Shown here one piece after another: positions 22,536 to 33,084 of a stretch of 64,000 nt of DNA (the stretch's first letter is position 1; each line of letters opens with the position of its first letter). The DNA is taken from the NCBI GenBank assembly GCA_963978905.1, contig OZ022257.1, positions 36,361,919-36,425,918 of the forward strand, read 5' to 3'. This DNA comes from Trichostrongylus colubriformis (taxonomy: Eukaryota; Nematoda; Chromadorea; Rhabditida; Trichostrongylidae). A program made the position numbers and the translations under genes. The notes beneath the pieces were generated by a model. That model had not been told where the DNA came from, did no database searches, and saw only the letters and a list, made by a program, of their open reading frames with translations.

Positions 22536-22764
22536 AACAAGTTATCCCCAAGGCAATGGCTTTTGCGAAGAATAAGCACTCGTCTCATCACCATGAGCAG
22601 AGCAGCCCACATACTCCATGCTTTTCCGTTCTGCCAGAGTCATCAGTAGAGAAGGTGATCTCAGAGGTGCTCAAGAGGGAAAGTATCTACGGCGAGAGCT
22701 ATTTAACCAAGCCTTGTAACTCGGTGTTGAGTCCACGTACCTTTACACTCGCCTCTGGTTCACA
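22536..22764 (+). CDS. Candidate internal coding exon, unrecognised
   Basis: The segment is bounded by an acceptor-like CACTCTTGTAG and a donor GTGAGC, and is open in one frame for its whole 229 bp. It reads QVIPKAMAFAKNKHSSHHHE then a hydrophilic stretch including SSVEKVISEVLKRESIYGES. The composition is protein-like and the other two frames on this strand are closed. Neighbouring exons could not be assigned, and I do not know the family. Confidence 0.3.
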
Positions 22765-22769
22765 GTGAG

Positions 22770-23970
22770 CGCTGAATCTTAGCGCGTGCCCACAGTTTTG
22801 CCAAAAGGGCTTTTCCCAAATAGAAGTTTATCGATAAATGCTTATTTCAATAATGTAATTAATGCCCAACAGGAAGTTCCACGTCTATTGATTTGGTAGA
22901 CGACAATCTGATTCTTCACCATAATTGCCTAAATAAAGTCCCTTGCAACTTGACAAGCTGGCTGTCCTTTGATTTTCGTTGTCGTGCAAGCTCACGAAGG
23001 TGTTAAAACAGACCCAGACAAAAGTGGCGAAAAGAAAGTGTAAGGGTGGAGGAGGTAGACGTTGTATAGCACAGGTCAGGCCAACCACATCATAGACGGG
23101 CGGCCACAGTTTAGGATGGGTTGATCCCATCTTACCTGACGCTCTGCCAGCTAGTTATTCATTGTCCTTTCGCCAAAAAGTACATAAACCGCATTTGCGG
23201 CACGAGTACAGGTCTGTTTACTGAATAATATAATAAGAATAAGAATAAAACAGCTATCCCAACGATGAGCCATTTCCGGCTTTTCCATAATCAAAATTAT
23301 TTCCTGAATACTCTATTATTTTAATACATGAATAAGGTTGGGTGAATTGCCAGGGATGTGTGTTCAAATATCACCTATCCGACATGAGCTTGACTTTTTT
23401 TTATTAAAATGGTCTTTCTGATGGAAGAAAAACGAAATCGCTAATCCATGAAGCCTGCTGGTTTTCTCTGAATCCATGTAATTACATGTGCCCTGCTTCC
23501 CTATCCCTATAGTCAATAGAGCATTTATTTATTTCCAACGACGATCAGCCATTCACAACAATATGCCGTTTTCGGCTTTTCCATTAGGAAAATTATTTCC
23601 TTCATTTCCTGCCTCCTCTCATTTCACAGAAATGCTCATAGATCAAAGGGAAATTCAAACGCGCACACAGCGCCACAACGACCTCTGTTATGGGCTAGGC
23701 ATAAATTATTCATAGCATTTCAGATGCTCCACGGCTTTAAAGGGCTGGCTGGGGAACGATACTGCAGAGAATAGCTGCACGCTGTTCGGCCTCTCATCTC
23801 GTAGCGGAAAGCCGATTTGAAATAATTCTCATAAGTTAAGACATCGCTGAATTGTCTTTTTTCCAAATTTCTTTTTTTCTTCTTTAAGCTTGAAATGTTT
23901 TTTCTTCTCTCAAGCCTGAATTTCTAATTAAGAGCCGCTTTATCTATTTCTGAGCTGGGACCAAAGCATA
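22770..23970. other. No supported gene
   Basis: A T-rich, low-complexity stretch with short frames only. A phrase around GATGAGCCATTTCCGGCTTTTCC at about 23265 recurs in diverged form near 23550 (GATCAGCCATTCACAACAAT then CGGCTTTTCC), suggesting a local direct duplication of about 100 bp. Confidence 0.35.
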
Positions 23971-23974
23971 TATA

Positions 23975-25276
23975 TTGGGTTGAGGAATAAGATACAGCGG
24001 CTTTTTTCAACCCCGTTTCTCACATTGTTCCCTTCATCTTTCGACGAAGCTTATATATGGTTTCGATAGCGCTCTACAAAACGCTTTATCTATTTTTCGA
24101 TTCCTTCGACTACCTATGCAAAAAAGTGGCACTTGCGCACCTCATTTTTCTCGTCTGCCGTCGAGATCAAATATGTATGTGTATATGTTTTCGATAGAAT
24201 CTACAGAGTGGAGCTAGTTTTTATTTAAATCGCTCAACTTTTTCCTGCTTTTAAGACTCACAAATGCGGTACTCGCAAAAGTGTGTACTTTCGTTATCTC
24301 CTCTTCCTCGTGTACCATCGAAATTGGAGAGAGTGTGCATACATGGCGATAGAGCTTTTTTTTCTACAAGATAATACCACTATTCTTTTGTATCCTCTCA
24401 TATTTTAGCATGGAGGAATAAGTTTCTACCCGTTTTTCAATTCAAAATTGCGTAATGAAAATGAAAGGTTTTGACACAGTGTTCTGTACTATTCGATAGA
24501 GCTCTTTTCGCTATACAAGGCAATGTTTACGGTTTCTGTTCTAATGAATTTTTGTCATTTTTTAGATCACCTAAAAGTCGACGAAATCGAGCATTTCGTT
24601 ACATTGTGTCAAAAATGCTCGATATCGTCGACTTCTAAATGATCTAAAAAATGGCAAAAATTTATTAGAACAGAAATCGTAAACACTGTCTTGCAAAGTG
24701 AAAAGAGCTTTATCGAATAGTACAAAACATTGTGTCAAAACCTTTTATCTTCATTACGCAATTTTGAATTGAAAAATAGGTGAAATCATATTACTAGATG
24801 CTAAAATATGAGAGGATACAAAAGAATAGTGGTATCATCTTGTAGAGCAAAAAAACTCTAATGCACATATACACATTCTCTCCAATCTCGATGGTACACG
24901 AGGAAGAGGAGATAACGAAAGTGCACACTTTTGCGAGTACCGCATTTGTGAGTCTTAAAAGCAGGAAAAAGTTGAGCGATTTAAATAAAAACTAGCTCCA
25001 CTCTGTAGATTTTATCGAAAACATATACACATACATATTTGATCTCGACGGCAGACGAGAAAAATGAGGTGCGCAAGTGCCAATTTTTTGCATTCAGCTT
25101 ACTTCATTTCCAAACCTCATGAATATTAGGCAGTCGAAGGAATCAATGGTAGATAGTAACATTTTGTAGAGCAAGAAGAGCTCTATCGAAGCGATATAGA
25201 AGCTTTCTCGAAAGATGAAGGGAACAATGTGAAAACGGGGTTAAAAAAAACCGCGGGAACTTATTCCTCAACCCAA
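23975..25276. repeat. 1.3 kb near-perfect palindrome with mariner-like TA-flanked ends
   Basis: The element starts TTGGGTTGAGGAATAAGA and ends with the reverse complement TTATTCCTCAACCCAA, flanked by TA on both sides (23973-23974 and 25277-25278). The arms, 23975-24596 and 24611-25276, pair along almost their full length with a 14 nt loop. The right arm has one extra block of about 35 bp near 25096-25130. No open frame of note is present. TA duplication and TTGGGTTGAGG ends suggest a Tc1/mariner-mobilised fold-back MITE. Confidence 0.9.
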
Positions 25277-25381
25277 TACATCCAACTGGAGAAAAACACG
25301 CAGTTCGAGAAAAACAAAAGAGTGGAAACTAAAGGAAAAAGGGTAACTATCAAAAACCAAAAAAGGCAGAGGTCGAGGTGA

Positions 25382-25618
25382 ATGTCGGAGCCATACGGAT
25401 ATGTTACCGGTAAACCATGTGGCAGTGCAAGAAGGTTGTTTTCTCAGTGGGTAGATGAAAGAGTCTCCGCAAGATCCTGGTCCGCATTTCAGAACATAGA
25501 AGGAATGGGGTTTGGCGGCAGCTTAACTCGCTACGAACGAAACTTTCCGGGAAAACAGGTCTAACTTACTATGGGGTTCCCCCACCTGCAAAATTTGGCT
25601 GAGCTCCAGGAGCAGGAC
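25382..25618 (+). other. Possible coding exon, unrecognised
   Basis: From an ATG at 25382 the frame encodes 60 codons (MSEPYGYVTGKPCGSARRLF ... NFPGKQV) to a stop. The same frame then reopens and reaches a strong donor GTGAGTTTTC at 25619 after LQNLAELQEQD. The composition is protein-like, but the stop and the lack of a convincing acceptor upstream leave it unproven. The rest of 25620-27660 has only weak frames, such as 26287-26610 plus and 27154-27426 minus. Confidence 0.2.
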
Positions 25619-27835
25619 GTGAGTTTTCATCACCGTTCTAGAAATACTATCCGTGAAAACAAAGAACTAAATAAGTCTGGTGAATGGGAACATCAGCGAG
25701 AACCCATCACCTGTTGTTTTCATTAATGTATTGTTTTTGTTCCCACTGTCGTCGCACGTCAAGGAAACCTTTTCTTCATCCACTCAAAAAGGACAATTAC
25801 AAAGTGGATGACTGATGTACTTGTAATGATGATGAGGGTGCATTATTTATCCCTCCAATAACATAGACTGGTCTATGCATCATCTCAGACTACGCCATTT
25901 GACGGCGCGATGACGACATCACAGCAGCTTGACGCAACTGAGCAGCCAGACTTGCGTCTATCTACTGTCTCACCCCTAAATGATGCCTTTGTAGCATTAT
26001 AAAAAATTCAAGTTCTCTCTGCAACATATATCTGCTCTGAGATGGATCTCAGAGCATAAGTACTCCGTTTCCTTAAACCTTTACCGCCCATTCCAGCAAA
26101 CGAATTTCTCCTTCCCGGAAAGTGGTGGTCACTCCTACCCTTCTCGGTAGATCAAAGTGTCATAAGTTCACTATTAAGTTCATTATTTAATAATTAGTTT
26201 CAGTTCACAAAGCTCTGAATTTTTGCTATGAACATACAATAGCAATTGTAGCTCGTTCTGAGGGCTATACGTGTTAAAATGTCTCCATGCCGAATGAGTG
26301 CATAGACTATTTTCTTTTCTATATTTTTTGTGAGTGGAGCACAGGATATGTTTTCGGCAATGCTGAATTTATCGCGAATAAGCAAAAAGTTTGCTTGTTT
26401 CATCGCGATACCTCAATCTTCAACGAATGGCTGCTTTCCTATTCATGGGCTATGTCATTGCTCAAGGATGCATACATTTCCATTATGAAGCATGAAACGC
26501 TACTTAGCTTCTGTGAATCAGCTTTACTCTTGTTCAAACTACTTGTAGCTGAATGTGCCTACTACTCAGAAGCATGGCTCGCCAGAAGAGTGATTACAGC
26601 CCTCACCTAATGTGCCTTTCACTGTGAATGGCGCTGCGTACGTCTACTTGAACCCCTAGCGTTCACTCAATCTCACCATGTTCCACTTTCTCGAACATGC
26701 AAATTTCCCTCGAGCTGACGCCAAGAAACAAATGTTTGAAAGAAATTTATTGCCTCATGTTGTAGAGCACAGCATGTATGAATGTCCTGGTTATTCCATC
26801 ATTCACTGACTCATTATCCTTTGTTCGAGCGTAATTGATTTTTCGATTCAGAATCCTCTGCATTATTTTCAAGCTGATTTCCAACCTTTGTCAACTGAAT
26901 TATTTTTCAAAAGAAGCATTTGTCAACAGAATTAATTTTCGAGAAAAAAGCATCTTTTGTTCATGACGAAAAATCGTCGAGCGTTAAAGACTGTCAGACA
27001 CCTGTGTTCACGCTGATTGTTCATCCAAAGATGTTGTACGCACGAACTTCACTCTCTGTTTCAATTTTCAAGAACTTTTCGCAATTCTGAGAAATTGAGA
27101 GTTAGTATTGCAGTGTTGCCCTAATTGACACGGGGCATTTCCTTTCCTGGTTCTCAAAATCGTGTTCGCTCAGTTTTCTGAGCGCTACCGATTAGCCCTT
27201 TTTTTTCTCTGCGTAAGTAGAGCTCATCAATACATAAGCTTAACGTGTAACGTGAAAAATGTGACACATGTACACGGGAAGGAGTCGCCGAAGGTGGATG
27301 GGGTGGATGGGTGGGATTTGCCGTCGTCAAGCAGAATGTATTGCGCAAAAATCGATGATGACAGCAGAATTGGGGGAAATTAAGGAAAAGGGAGAAGATC
27401 AACAGAAAACGTCCACGTGCGTCCACGTGATCTGTTACTGATTTCAGGAATCAGCTGCGTAGCTAGTCCAAGTATGTACGTCAAAGTCGAAAACAAAAAC
27501 AAAGATTAAGACACGCGAAGTTCAACATATATGGGTGACTATGTATCCCTTCAATACATAGAACGCTTCGTCTGTCAGTCTTTCCATTCATCCCTTGTCC
27601 GTCCATCCGTCCCTCTGTATGTCACGAAATTGGGCATAATATGAAGAACGACCCGTGGAGATGAAGTATTAGGTTGATTCATAATAAATCGGACAAATGG
27701 TAGTGAGGATTTATAGAGATCATAACTCAGCAACAAGTTAACGAAAATGGACGCGCGAGGTAACATTGGAATGAGTATGAAAAGCTCTTCGAAGACCGCA
27801 AAATAATCACTCCTAAGTAGTTTCATTCCGCCACC

Positions 27836-28475
27836 ATGCCGCACGATTTCAAGCCGTCCAGAGACCACATCCGCAACGTCATACTATTTCTATCGCTATC
27901 TGGCCAGGAACCCGCGGATATCGGCAGACGTCTGAAAGAAATTCACAAGGAGCATGTCCTCGTCAGAAGTACAGTGTACTTGTGGCATTCGAAGTTTGCG
28001 TCAGGCGACTATTCCATCGAAGACGAAAACCGCAGTTGGTGGAGCGTACACGGCGTAGAGTACTGGGAGCTGCTCGATGAAGGTACCACAGTATCCGCCG
28101 ACGTCTACGTTCGTCAATTACGAAAATTGAAGGCAAATGTCCGAAGTTCGCTACGGCGGTGGTCACATGTTTACTTCCAGCACGACAACGCGAGACCGCA
28201 CATTGCAAGATCGACCAAGGCCGAGCTTTTCGTACAGTTGGACCGTGCTTCCACACCCACCGTACTCCCCAGACCTGGCCCCTTCAGATTTCCACCTTTT
28301 CTCCCACAGCCAATGCCACCTGGACGGCAAAGACTTCAAAACTCGCGACGACGTCAAGACGGCACTCGGCAACTTCTTCTAGCTCCAGCCTCCGGCCTTC
28401 TGGAGCAAGGGCATCCATGATCTGCCTAACCCGTGGCAGAAGATCATCGATAAAGATGGAGCATATTTCAAGTGA
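27836..28475 (+). pseudogene. Internally deleted mariner transposase
   Basis: It starts with an intact ATG and the paired helix-turn-helix region (codons 1-67, including STVYLWHSKFASGDYSIEDE). It then jumps in frame to SWWSVHGVEYWELLDEGTTV, which normally lies beyond the first catalytic Asp, so the first D of the DD34D triad is deleted. The second is present (HDNARPHIA, codons 116-124). After about codon 136 the frame shifts to one carrying SPDLAPSDFHLF with the third D, then meets a TAG before LQPPAFWSKGIHDLP. It cannot make active transposase. Confidence 0.88.
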
Positions 28476-28536
28476 ATCCCAGTTGTCGTTAAAAAGCACT
28501 ACGACAATGATTAAAATTTGTCAATTTGTCCGATTT

Positions 28537-28827
28537 TGTGGTGACTAGGCGGAAGGGTGGCGCCTTTGGGTCTTTGGAAGTGGAGTTCTTCCGCGGACTG
28601 CTTCTGTGTAAGCTAGAATGTGCTTAGAAGCATTTATTCACCTATACATAGGTGGTCAATGGTAGAATATGTCTATAGCATTGTCCATCTTTGAGCGTGC
28701 CTCTTAACATCAGCGAGGTCACACCTAACATGTGTTGCATACAATAACAGTCATCAAAAGTGTACCGGTACTTCAAGGGATTACCTACATGGTGCGAGAG
28801 TGCGGGTTCTGGCGGATTGCCAGAACA
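28537..28827 (-). repeat. 3' LTR (in element orientation)
   Basis: This is the 291 bp direct repeat of 30705-30995. Read on the minus strand it starts TGTTCTGGC, with a perfect 7 bp inverted repeat TTCTGGC/GCCAGAA, and ends CACCACA. It contains GAATAAATG, a possible polyadenylation signal. The adjacent internal sequence is only weakly purine-rich, so the polypurine tract is unclear. Confidence 0.93.
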
Positions 28828-29079
28828 CTCCGCGGCGCAAGGAGAAATACAACTCTGAGGAAATTAACAACGAGAAGAGATATTTCAGTGATTAAGCGTA
28901 ACTTTACAATTCAACAGGGGCCTTTTGTTGCAACGCTTCTTTAACTATCCAGGTAGATGACAGCTGGTTGCTTCTACTGCATTGAGGCGTCCTGTCGAGC
29001 GTTGTAGAATTGGTGGCTTCGAAGTGGTGGAGGGGAGAGATGAAAAAGGCGTACATCCACAAACTGGGCGAACTAACAC

Positions 29080-30186
29080 TCAGAGTGTAATGTACACTTT
29101 GGGCAAATGGAATTTACCCAGTTTCAACTTACATTTAATGGTATTACTGTACACAAAGCGAGTTCTGCTCTCACAGTACATTTTAACTGGTTCTTTGGCC
29201 TTCAGACATTGATTGTTCCATAACAAACCCTTTGTAGAAGTATTTCTTCTGGAAGGGAGTGTTCTAACAACATTAGTCATGACCTCATAGTTACTTCTGG
29301 GAGTAAATCCACGGCTCTCGAGAGCAAGTGGTTCCTTGATATTGCCCTTGGCAAAGCTGACGACGCCAGCATTTTTTTGAGGACATATGATCATATTCAC
29401 TTCTTTTTCTCTACTAGTTGGTCTCTTCTCGGAGAGGCCCAGCGGAGATTTCCTATATTCATTTAGCGGCGAGGCTAGTGCTTTACACAGATCAGACGGA
29501 GCACTGTGATTAGTTTCGTCTGCAATACTTTTGTCGCCATAGCTTTCGAAACTCGCATGTGTACATGGTAGTTTCGACTGGTTACTGATTTTTGGTCCAG
29601 ATGAGGTCTTTTTGATGATGCTCGGATCATCCCGTGTAACCGCTACTGGGAATTCGTTGTAGAATTCCGTGGAGTCCATTCTTACGATTGAAATCGGTTC
29701 CGAATTTTCGGAAATTGGCTGGATATTATCAGTTTCGTTTCTTTTACTGGGATGTGAATCCGTTGTGGTTACGGTATGAGATGAAAACTCTTTTCTTTGA
29801 ATCTTATTCAATTTAATCCACGTCTCGGTTATTAAGTCCTCAAACTCGTACGTAAGGGCTTCGGCAGTAGCTAAATGTTGCCAGAATAGAGATACCTCGT
29901 CAATTTCTTCAATCTGTATCAGAAGTTCCTTTTGAACCGCTTTTTGAGCGTTCCGGTAAAAGCTCTCCAGTGTATCAACTTTCCCTTGGAGATTTTCAGC
30001 TGAATTTTTTATTCTGGTTAATGCTGTTGTGAAAAGGGAGATATCAGCCAATGCTCTCTCGAGTGTTTCCTTTTCATTTCCTACGTAATCTTCCCTTTTG
30101 ATGAAAGGTTCATACTTTTGGAGTGTTGCGGCTAGAGCAGCTGCACTGCCACATAATGATATTCTGTGGACATAGTGACATTTTTA
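29080..30186 (-). CDS. gag-like protein of the LTR retrotransposon
   Basis: The minus frame is open from a stop just above 30183 to the stop at 29080, about 367 codons. The first half is helical and charged (LADISLFTTALTRIKNSAEN, then heptad-like LQGKVDTLESFYRNAQKAVQ), followed by a polar, Ser/Thr-rich middle and a basic end. This layout resembles the N-terminal gag region of nematode BEL/Pao elements. No zinc knuckle is seen. There is no in-frame ATG at the start; the only near ATG (30173) is in another frame and soon stops, so a frameshift, splicing or non-ATG start must be assumed. The C-terminus ends 250 bp before the 3' LTR. Confidence 0.65.
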
Positions 30187-30204
30187 TCAGAACTGTAAGG
30201 TTCG

Positions 30205-30612
30205 TTACTGTTGAGCGACTATTCCGTGAGAATTGATACACTTGCTTTTATGTAGCAAGCAAGTGTTCGCTGTTTTCAAGCGGTTGCTCACTAGGAATTA
30301 TAGTGCTCGTAAGTAATTTTTGGTAGAAACGCTGCTAATGAGCGAAATTCTATAAATGCGCTTATCAAATTTGAAGAATTTAATAAACACCACGCTGCTG
30401 TCGAGCGGTTGTTCTATAAGGACAGGTTTGCCTTTAAGGTTTGTTTTGTGGCAAAGTTGAATTCGCTGCTTTTGAGCGCTTGTTCCCTGAGAAATAGTGA
30501 ACAAAAAATGCAGTAGGAACGCTGCTTTCAAGCTTATTCCTATAGATATGTTTGCTAAATTCAATGAATTCAACAAACACCAAGCTGCTGTTGAGCTATT
30601 GGTCTTCACAAA
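30205..30612 (-). repeat. Seven degenerate 63 bp tandem repeats in the retrotransposon leader
   Basis: The core CGCTGCTTTTGAGCGCTTGT recurs in varied form at about 30205, 30269, 30330, 30393, 30464, 30520 and 30583, a spacing of 55-71 bp. Two units (30330 and 30520) are alike over the full 63 bp, each ending in AATAAACACCA or CAACAAACACCA. The array lies between the primer-binding site and gag, on the transcribed leader. Its role is unknown; packaging or RNA structure is possible. Confidence 0.75.
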
Positions 30613-30687
30613 GTTTGTTTGTGGTTTAAGGGCTAACTGAGTCCCTAGGACAGACGATTTGCTGACCTTGTAAACGGCTTTATTTTA

Positions 30688-30699
30688 GCCGATGCACCA
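30688..30699 (-). other. Primer-binding site, tRNA-Gly-like
   Basis: On the minus strand, TGGTGCATCGGC begins 5 nt inside the 5' LTR. It is complementary to a 3' end ...GCCGATGCACCA, which matches the acceptor stem of eukaryotic tRNA-Gly(GCC) as I remember it. This fixes the orientation of the element. Confidence 0.75.
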
Positions 30700-30704
30700 T
30701 AAAA

Positions 30705-30995
30705 TGTGGTGACTAGGCGGAAGGGTGGCGCCCTTGGGTCTTTGGAAGTGGAGTTCTTCCGCGGACTGCTTCTGTGTAAGCTAGAATGTGCTTAGAAGCA
30801 TTTATTCACCTATACATAGGTGGTCAATGGTAGAATATGTCTATAGCATTGTCCATCTTTGGGCGTGCCTCTTAACATCAGCGAGGTCACACCTAACATG
30901 TGTTGCATACAATAACAGTCATAAAAAGTGTACCGGTACTTCAAGGGATTACCTACATGGTGCGAGAGTGCGGGTTCTGGCGGATTGCCAGAACA
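30705..30995 (-). repeat. 5' LTR (in element orientation)
   Basis: This is the partner of the LTR at 28537-28827, same length and nearly identical. Transcription of the element is expected to start inside it on the minus strand and run towards lower coordinates, as shown by the primer-binding site next to its inner edge and the orientation of the gag-like frame. Confidence 0.93.
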
Positions 30996-31589
30996 GATTT
31001 ATTGTGAATCAATCTAATAAGTTTCAGAGGGGATAGGGCACGGGAGAGAAAGTAAGGTGCACACATGAACCATGCGAAGCTTCACCCACGATGGGCGGAG
31101 TGTGCACTGAAAACTCTGTCCTAAAGAGAAAAAGCAATCTCGACTGGCCTACAAGCGCCCATGGTGTTTGTGTGAGTTGGCTTATATAGCGTTCTCCTTT
31201 TCCATATGCATTTGGTCCACATTCTCCCTTTTCGTCACACCTTTTCCCTTCTTATAATCATATGCGTTACTATCGCAAACCGATGTTCAGAAACTTGTAA
31301 AACATTATCTGCCTCAACAATTTTTTCTTATCACTTCAACATCGAAAACTACGTATTGCATGCGTGCACGTGAAGGGCCGCTATATATTTGGAGAGAAAG
31401 GCCCTTATACATCTGAGCGCTATACAAGCCAAATGAAATTCAAAACATCACCGTAACGCACAATTCGTGTCTCTTCCGAAATTGTTTTGTTCACCAATTG
31501 GTGGTATTTACAAGGCTGCTCAACAAAACGACAAATCATCTCATCCATTGTCATACATACATGCGCTGTCACAAGTGGAGTCGATTCCA

Positions 31590-31720
31590 TGCCATCGTGG
31601 TTCAGGGATCAAACCCTGGATAAACGGCTCTTTCGGCAACCAAAACTTCTATGTATGCTTGCTGCATTGGTTTATAGTGACCTGGAATGTTGAAAATACT
31701 TGTTTGTACATCTACTTTAT
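31590..31720 (-). repeat. tRNA-like SINE unit; rest of 31020-32500 unremarkable
   Basis: On the minus strand a GCCGAAAGAGC stem is followed by CAGGGTTTGATCCCTG, an almost perfect pol III B box within a T-stem. It resembles the units at 12538 and 48305. No complete cloverleaf can be folded by eye. Other sequence between 31020 and 32500 has only short frames. Confidence 0.45.
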
Positions 31721-32529
31721 CTGCTCCTCTATCTCAAGTCATAGGTCTAGCTGCGAGCTGGTATGTGTGGCTCATTCCAGCTGATGGGCGCCAGACGCAT
31801 TTCTGTTTTGCTTTGCATAGACTTTGAACAACGATCAATGGTGTGGTAAGTAAAATCTCCTCTGTAAATAGCTTGAGAGCCGTGATTGTTTTCCTGATTT
31901 TACTCCTTTGCCGTAGTGAAAATATTTGTGGAATTACTGCGCTCGTAGGGAACCAGTATAAAACTCCAAGACGCGACGGCTTCCTTGGCATTCCATGACG
32001 TTTTCCTAGTTACACTGACTGTACTGTCTTGTTTTCGAGGGTTTTGAGGTGCGGGTCACCTGCTCTATCGTAGCTGTCGTTTCCGCCAAGTGAAATTCCG
32101 CCAAGTTTCCGCTTTCCATTGATGCCAAATGAGTAGGATGGAGGCTGCCGCTTTGAATATTTGCTGAAGATCTCGTCAAGGGCTCACACTCCTTTGAAAT
32201 AAACTTCTGCATGGCATGATACGGCTAACACTCCGTTCTACACATTCTCAACAAGAAATTGTAAAAATGAATGTATTGCTAGAATGTAGAAATGATTCCA
32301 CCAAATCGCAGCGTAGATTTGAACGATTAGAACGTGGTTCAAAGTGTACAGCATATTAAAAATAAGTTCAAATTCAAAAACCCGACTGAATTCAATTCTC
32401 CTAACGTGAAGCAAGAGTACTTTCTTGGAATTGCGGTAATCAGAACTGTACAGTTTCGAAGATGGCGGATTCCAGACCGTTTCAGTTACCGAAACCTCTG
32501 CCTTTGAAGACAACGAAAAGGGTAACGAA

Positions 32530-32860
32530 AGAGACTAGGATGACACGTTCTCCTATACAAACCTTCCGCTTCAAAAGAGGTGTGTGTGGCGAAATAGCGT
32601 TGGAAAAGCGGGCATGGGATCTTGTCGGCACGGCATGTCGTTCTGCAGTGCATCAGGCGAGTTGACGAGGGTGGGAGAACGCTCGCGCCCCTCTGATTTG
32701 GCCTCTCCGCTCGTCTGCAGTCTACGCCCGGCTAGTGCGGAAGAGGAGCGCACGAGAGAAGGGGGCCTTCGGTTTCCTATTTCTCTCTTTTTTTGCCGTA
32801 TTGTTTCGTTTTTCCCAGCTTTTACATTGCTGAACACGAAGCAACATACATAATTAATGG
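32530..32860 (+). repeat. Dispersed repeat family A, copy
   Basis: It shares with 39010, 40640 (inverted), 48545, 52120, 54590 and 62080 the order CTTCCGCTTC..AGAGGTG, GGGATCTT, GCCTCT..CGTCTGCAGTCTAC, AGAGAG..TTTTC, TTTGCCGT and ACATTGCTGA. It is non-coding; the 115-codon minus frame here is incidental. It may be a SINE or MITE of about 350-400 bp. Confidence 0.6.
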
Positions 32861-33084
32861 TCCGTGAGCCACTCCTTATGCCTTTTGCTATCACGTATAT
32901 AGAAAATACCATAAACATTCGATAGGTGCATACAAAATGTTAGGTTATGATTATGATTTATTATCGTAAAGTTAATACAAACAATCACCATCAGTCAAAG
33001 GACAACACGTTTTTCGATAATCAGAAAGCAAAGAATGCACGTGAGATTATAATTACTTTACGTAGGCGGTGGGGGGGGGGGGGT

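Larger units (their letters stand above)
28537..30995 (-). mobile_element. Young non-autonomous LTR retrotransposon, BEL/Pao-like
   Basis: The two LTRs are each 291 bp, begin TGTGGTGACTAGG, end GCCAGAACA, and differ at only about three sites by eye (CCTTTGG/CCCTTGG, TTTGAGCG/TTTGGGCG, CATCAAAA/CATAAAAA). The element is flanked by the 5 bp direct repeat GATTT (28532-28536 and 30996-31000) and lies inside a mariner terminal repeat. The internal 1877 bp encode only a gag-like protein on the minus strand, with no protease, RT or integrase, so mobility would need proteins supplied in trans. About 99% LTR identity implies recent insertion. Confidence 0.93.
27669..31017 (+). mobile_element. Second mariner, internally deleted and split by an LTR retrotransposon
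   Basis: The left end reads TTAGGTTGATTCATAATAAA after TA (27667-27668). The right end is the complement, but it is cut after CCGATTT at 28536 and resumes as ATTGTGAATCAATCTAA at 31001-31017, followed by TA. Between them sits a complete LTR retrotransposon (28537-30995) plus its 5 bp target duplication. Without the insert the mariner would be 885 bp, shorter than a full mariner because the transposase lacks a middle piece. Confidence 0.92.

Noticed and set aside
32571..32918. 115-codon minus frame
   Set aside because: It overlaps dispersed family A, other copies of which break the frame.
33071..33083. G-run as the LINE 3' terminus
   Set aside because: It was used only as an approximate edge; CR1-type elements normally end in short tandem repeats, which are not visible here.
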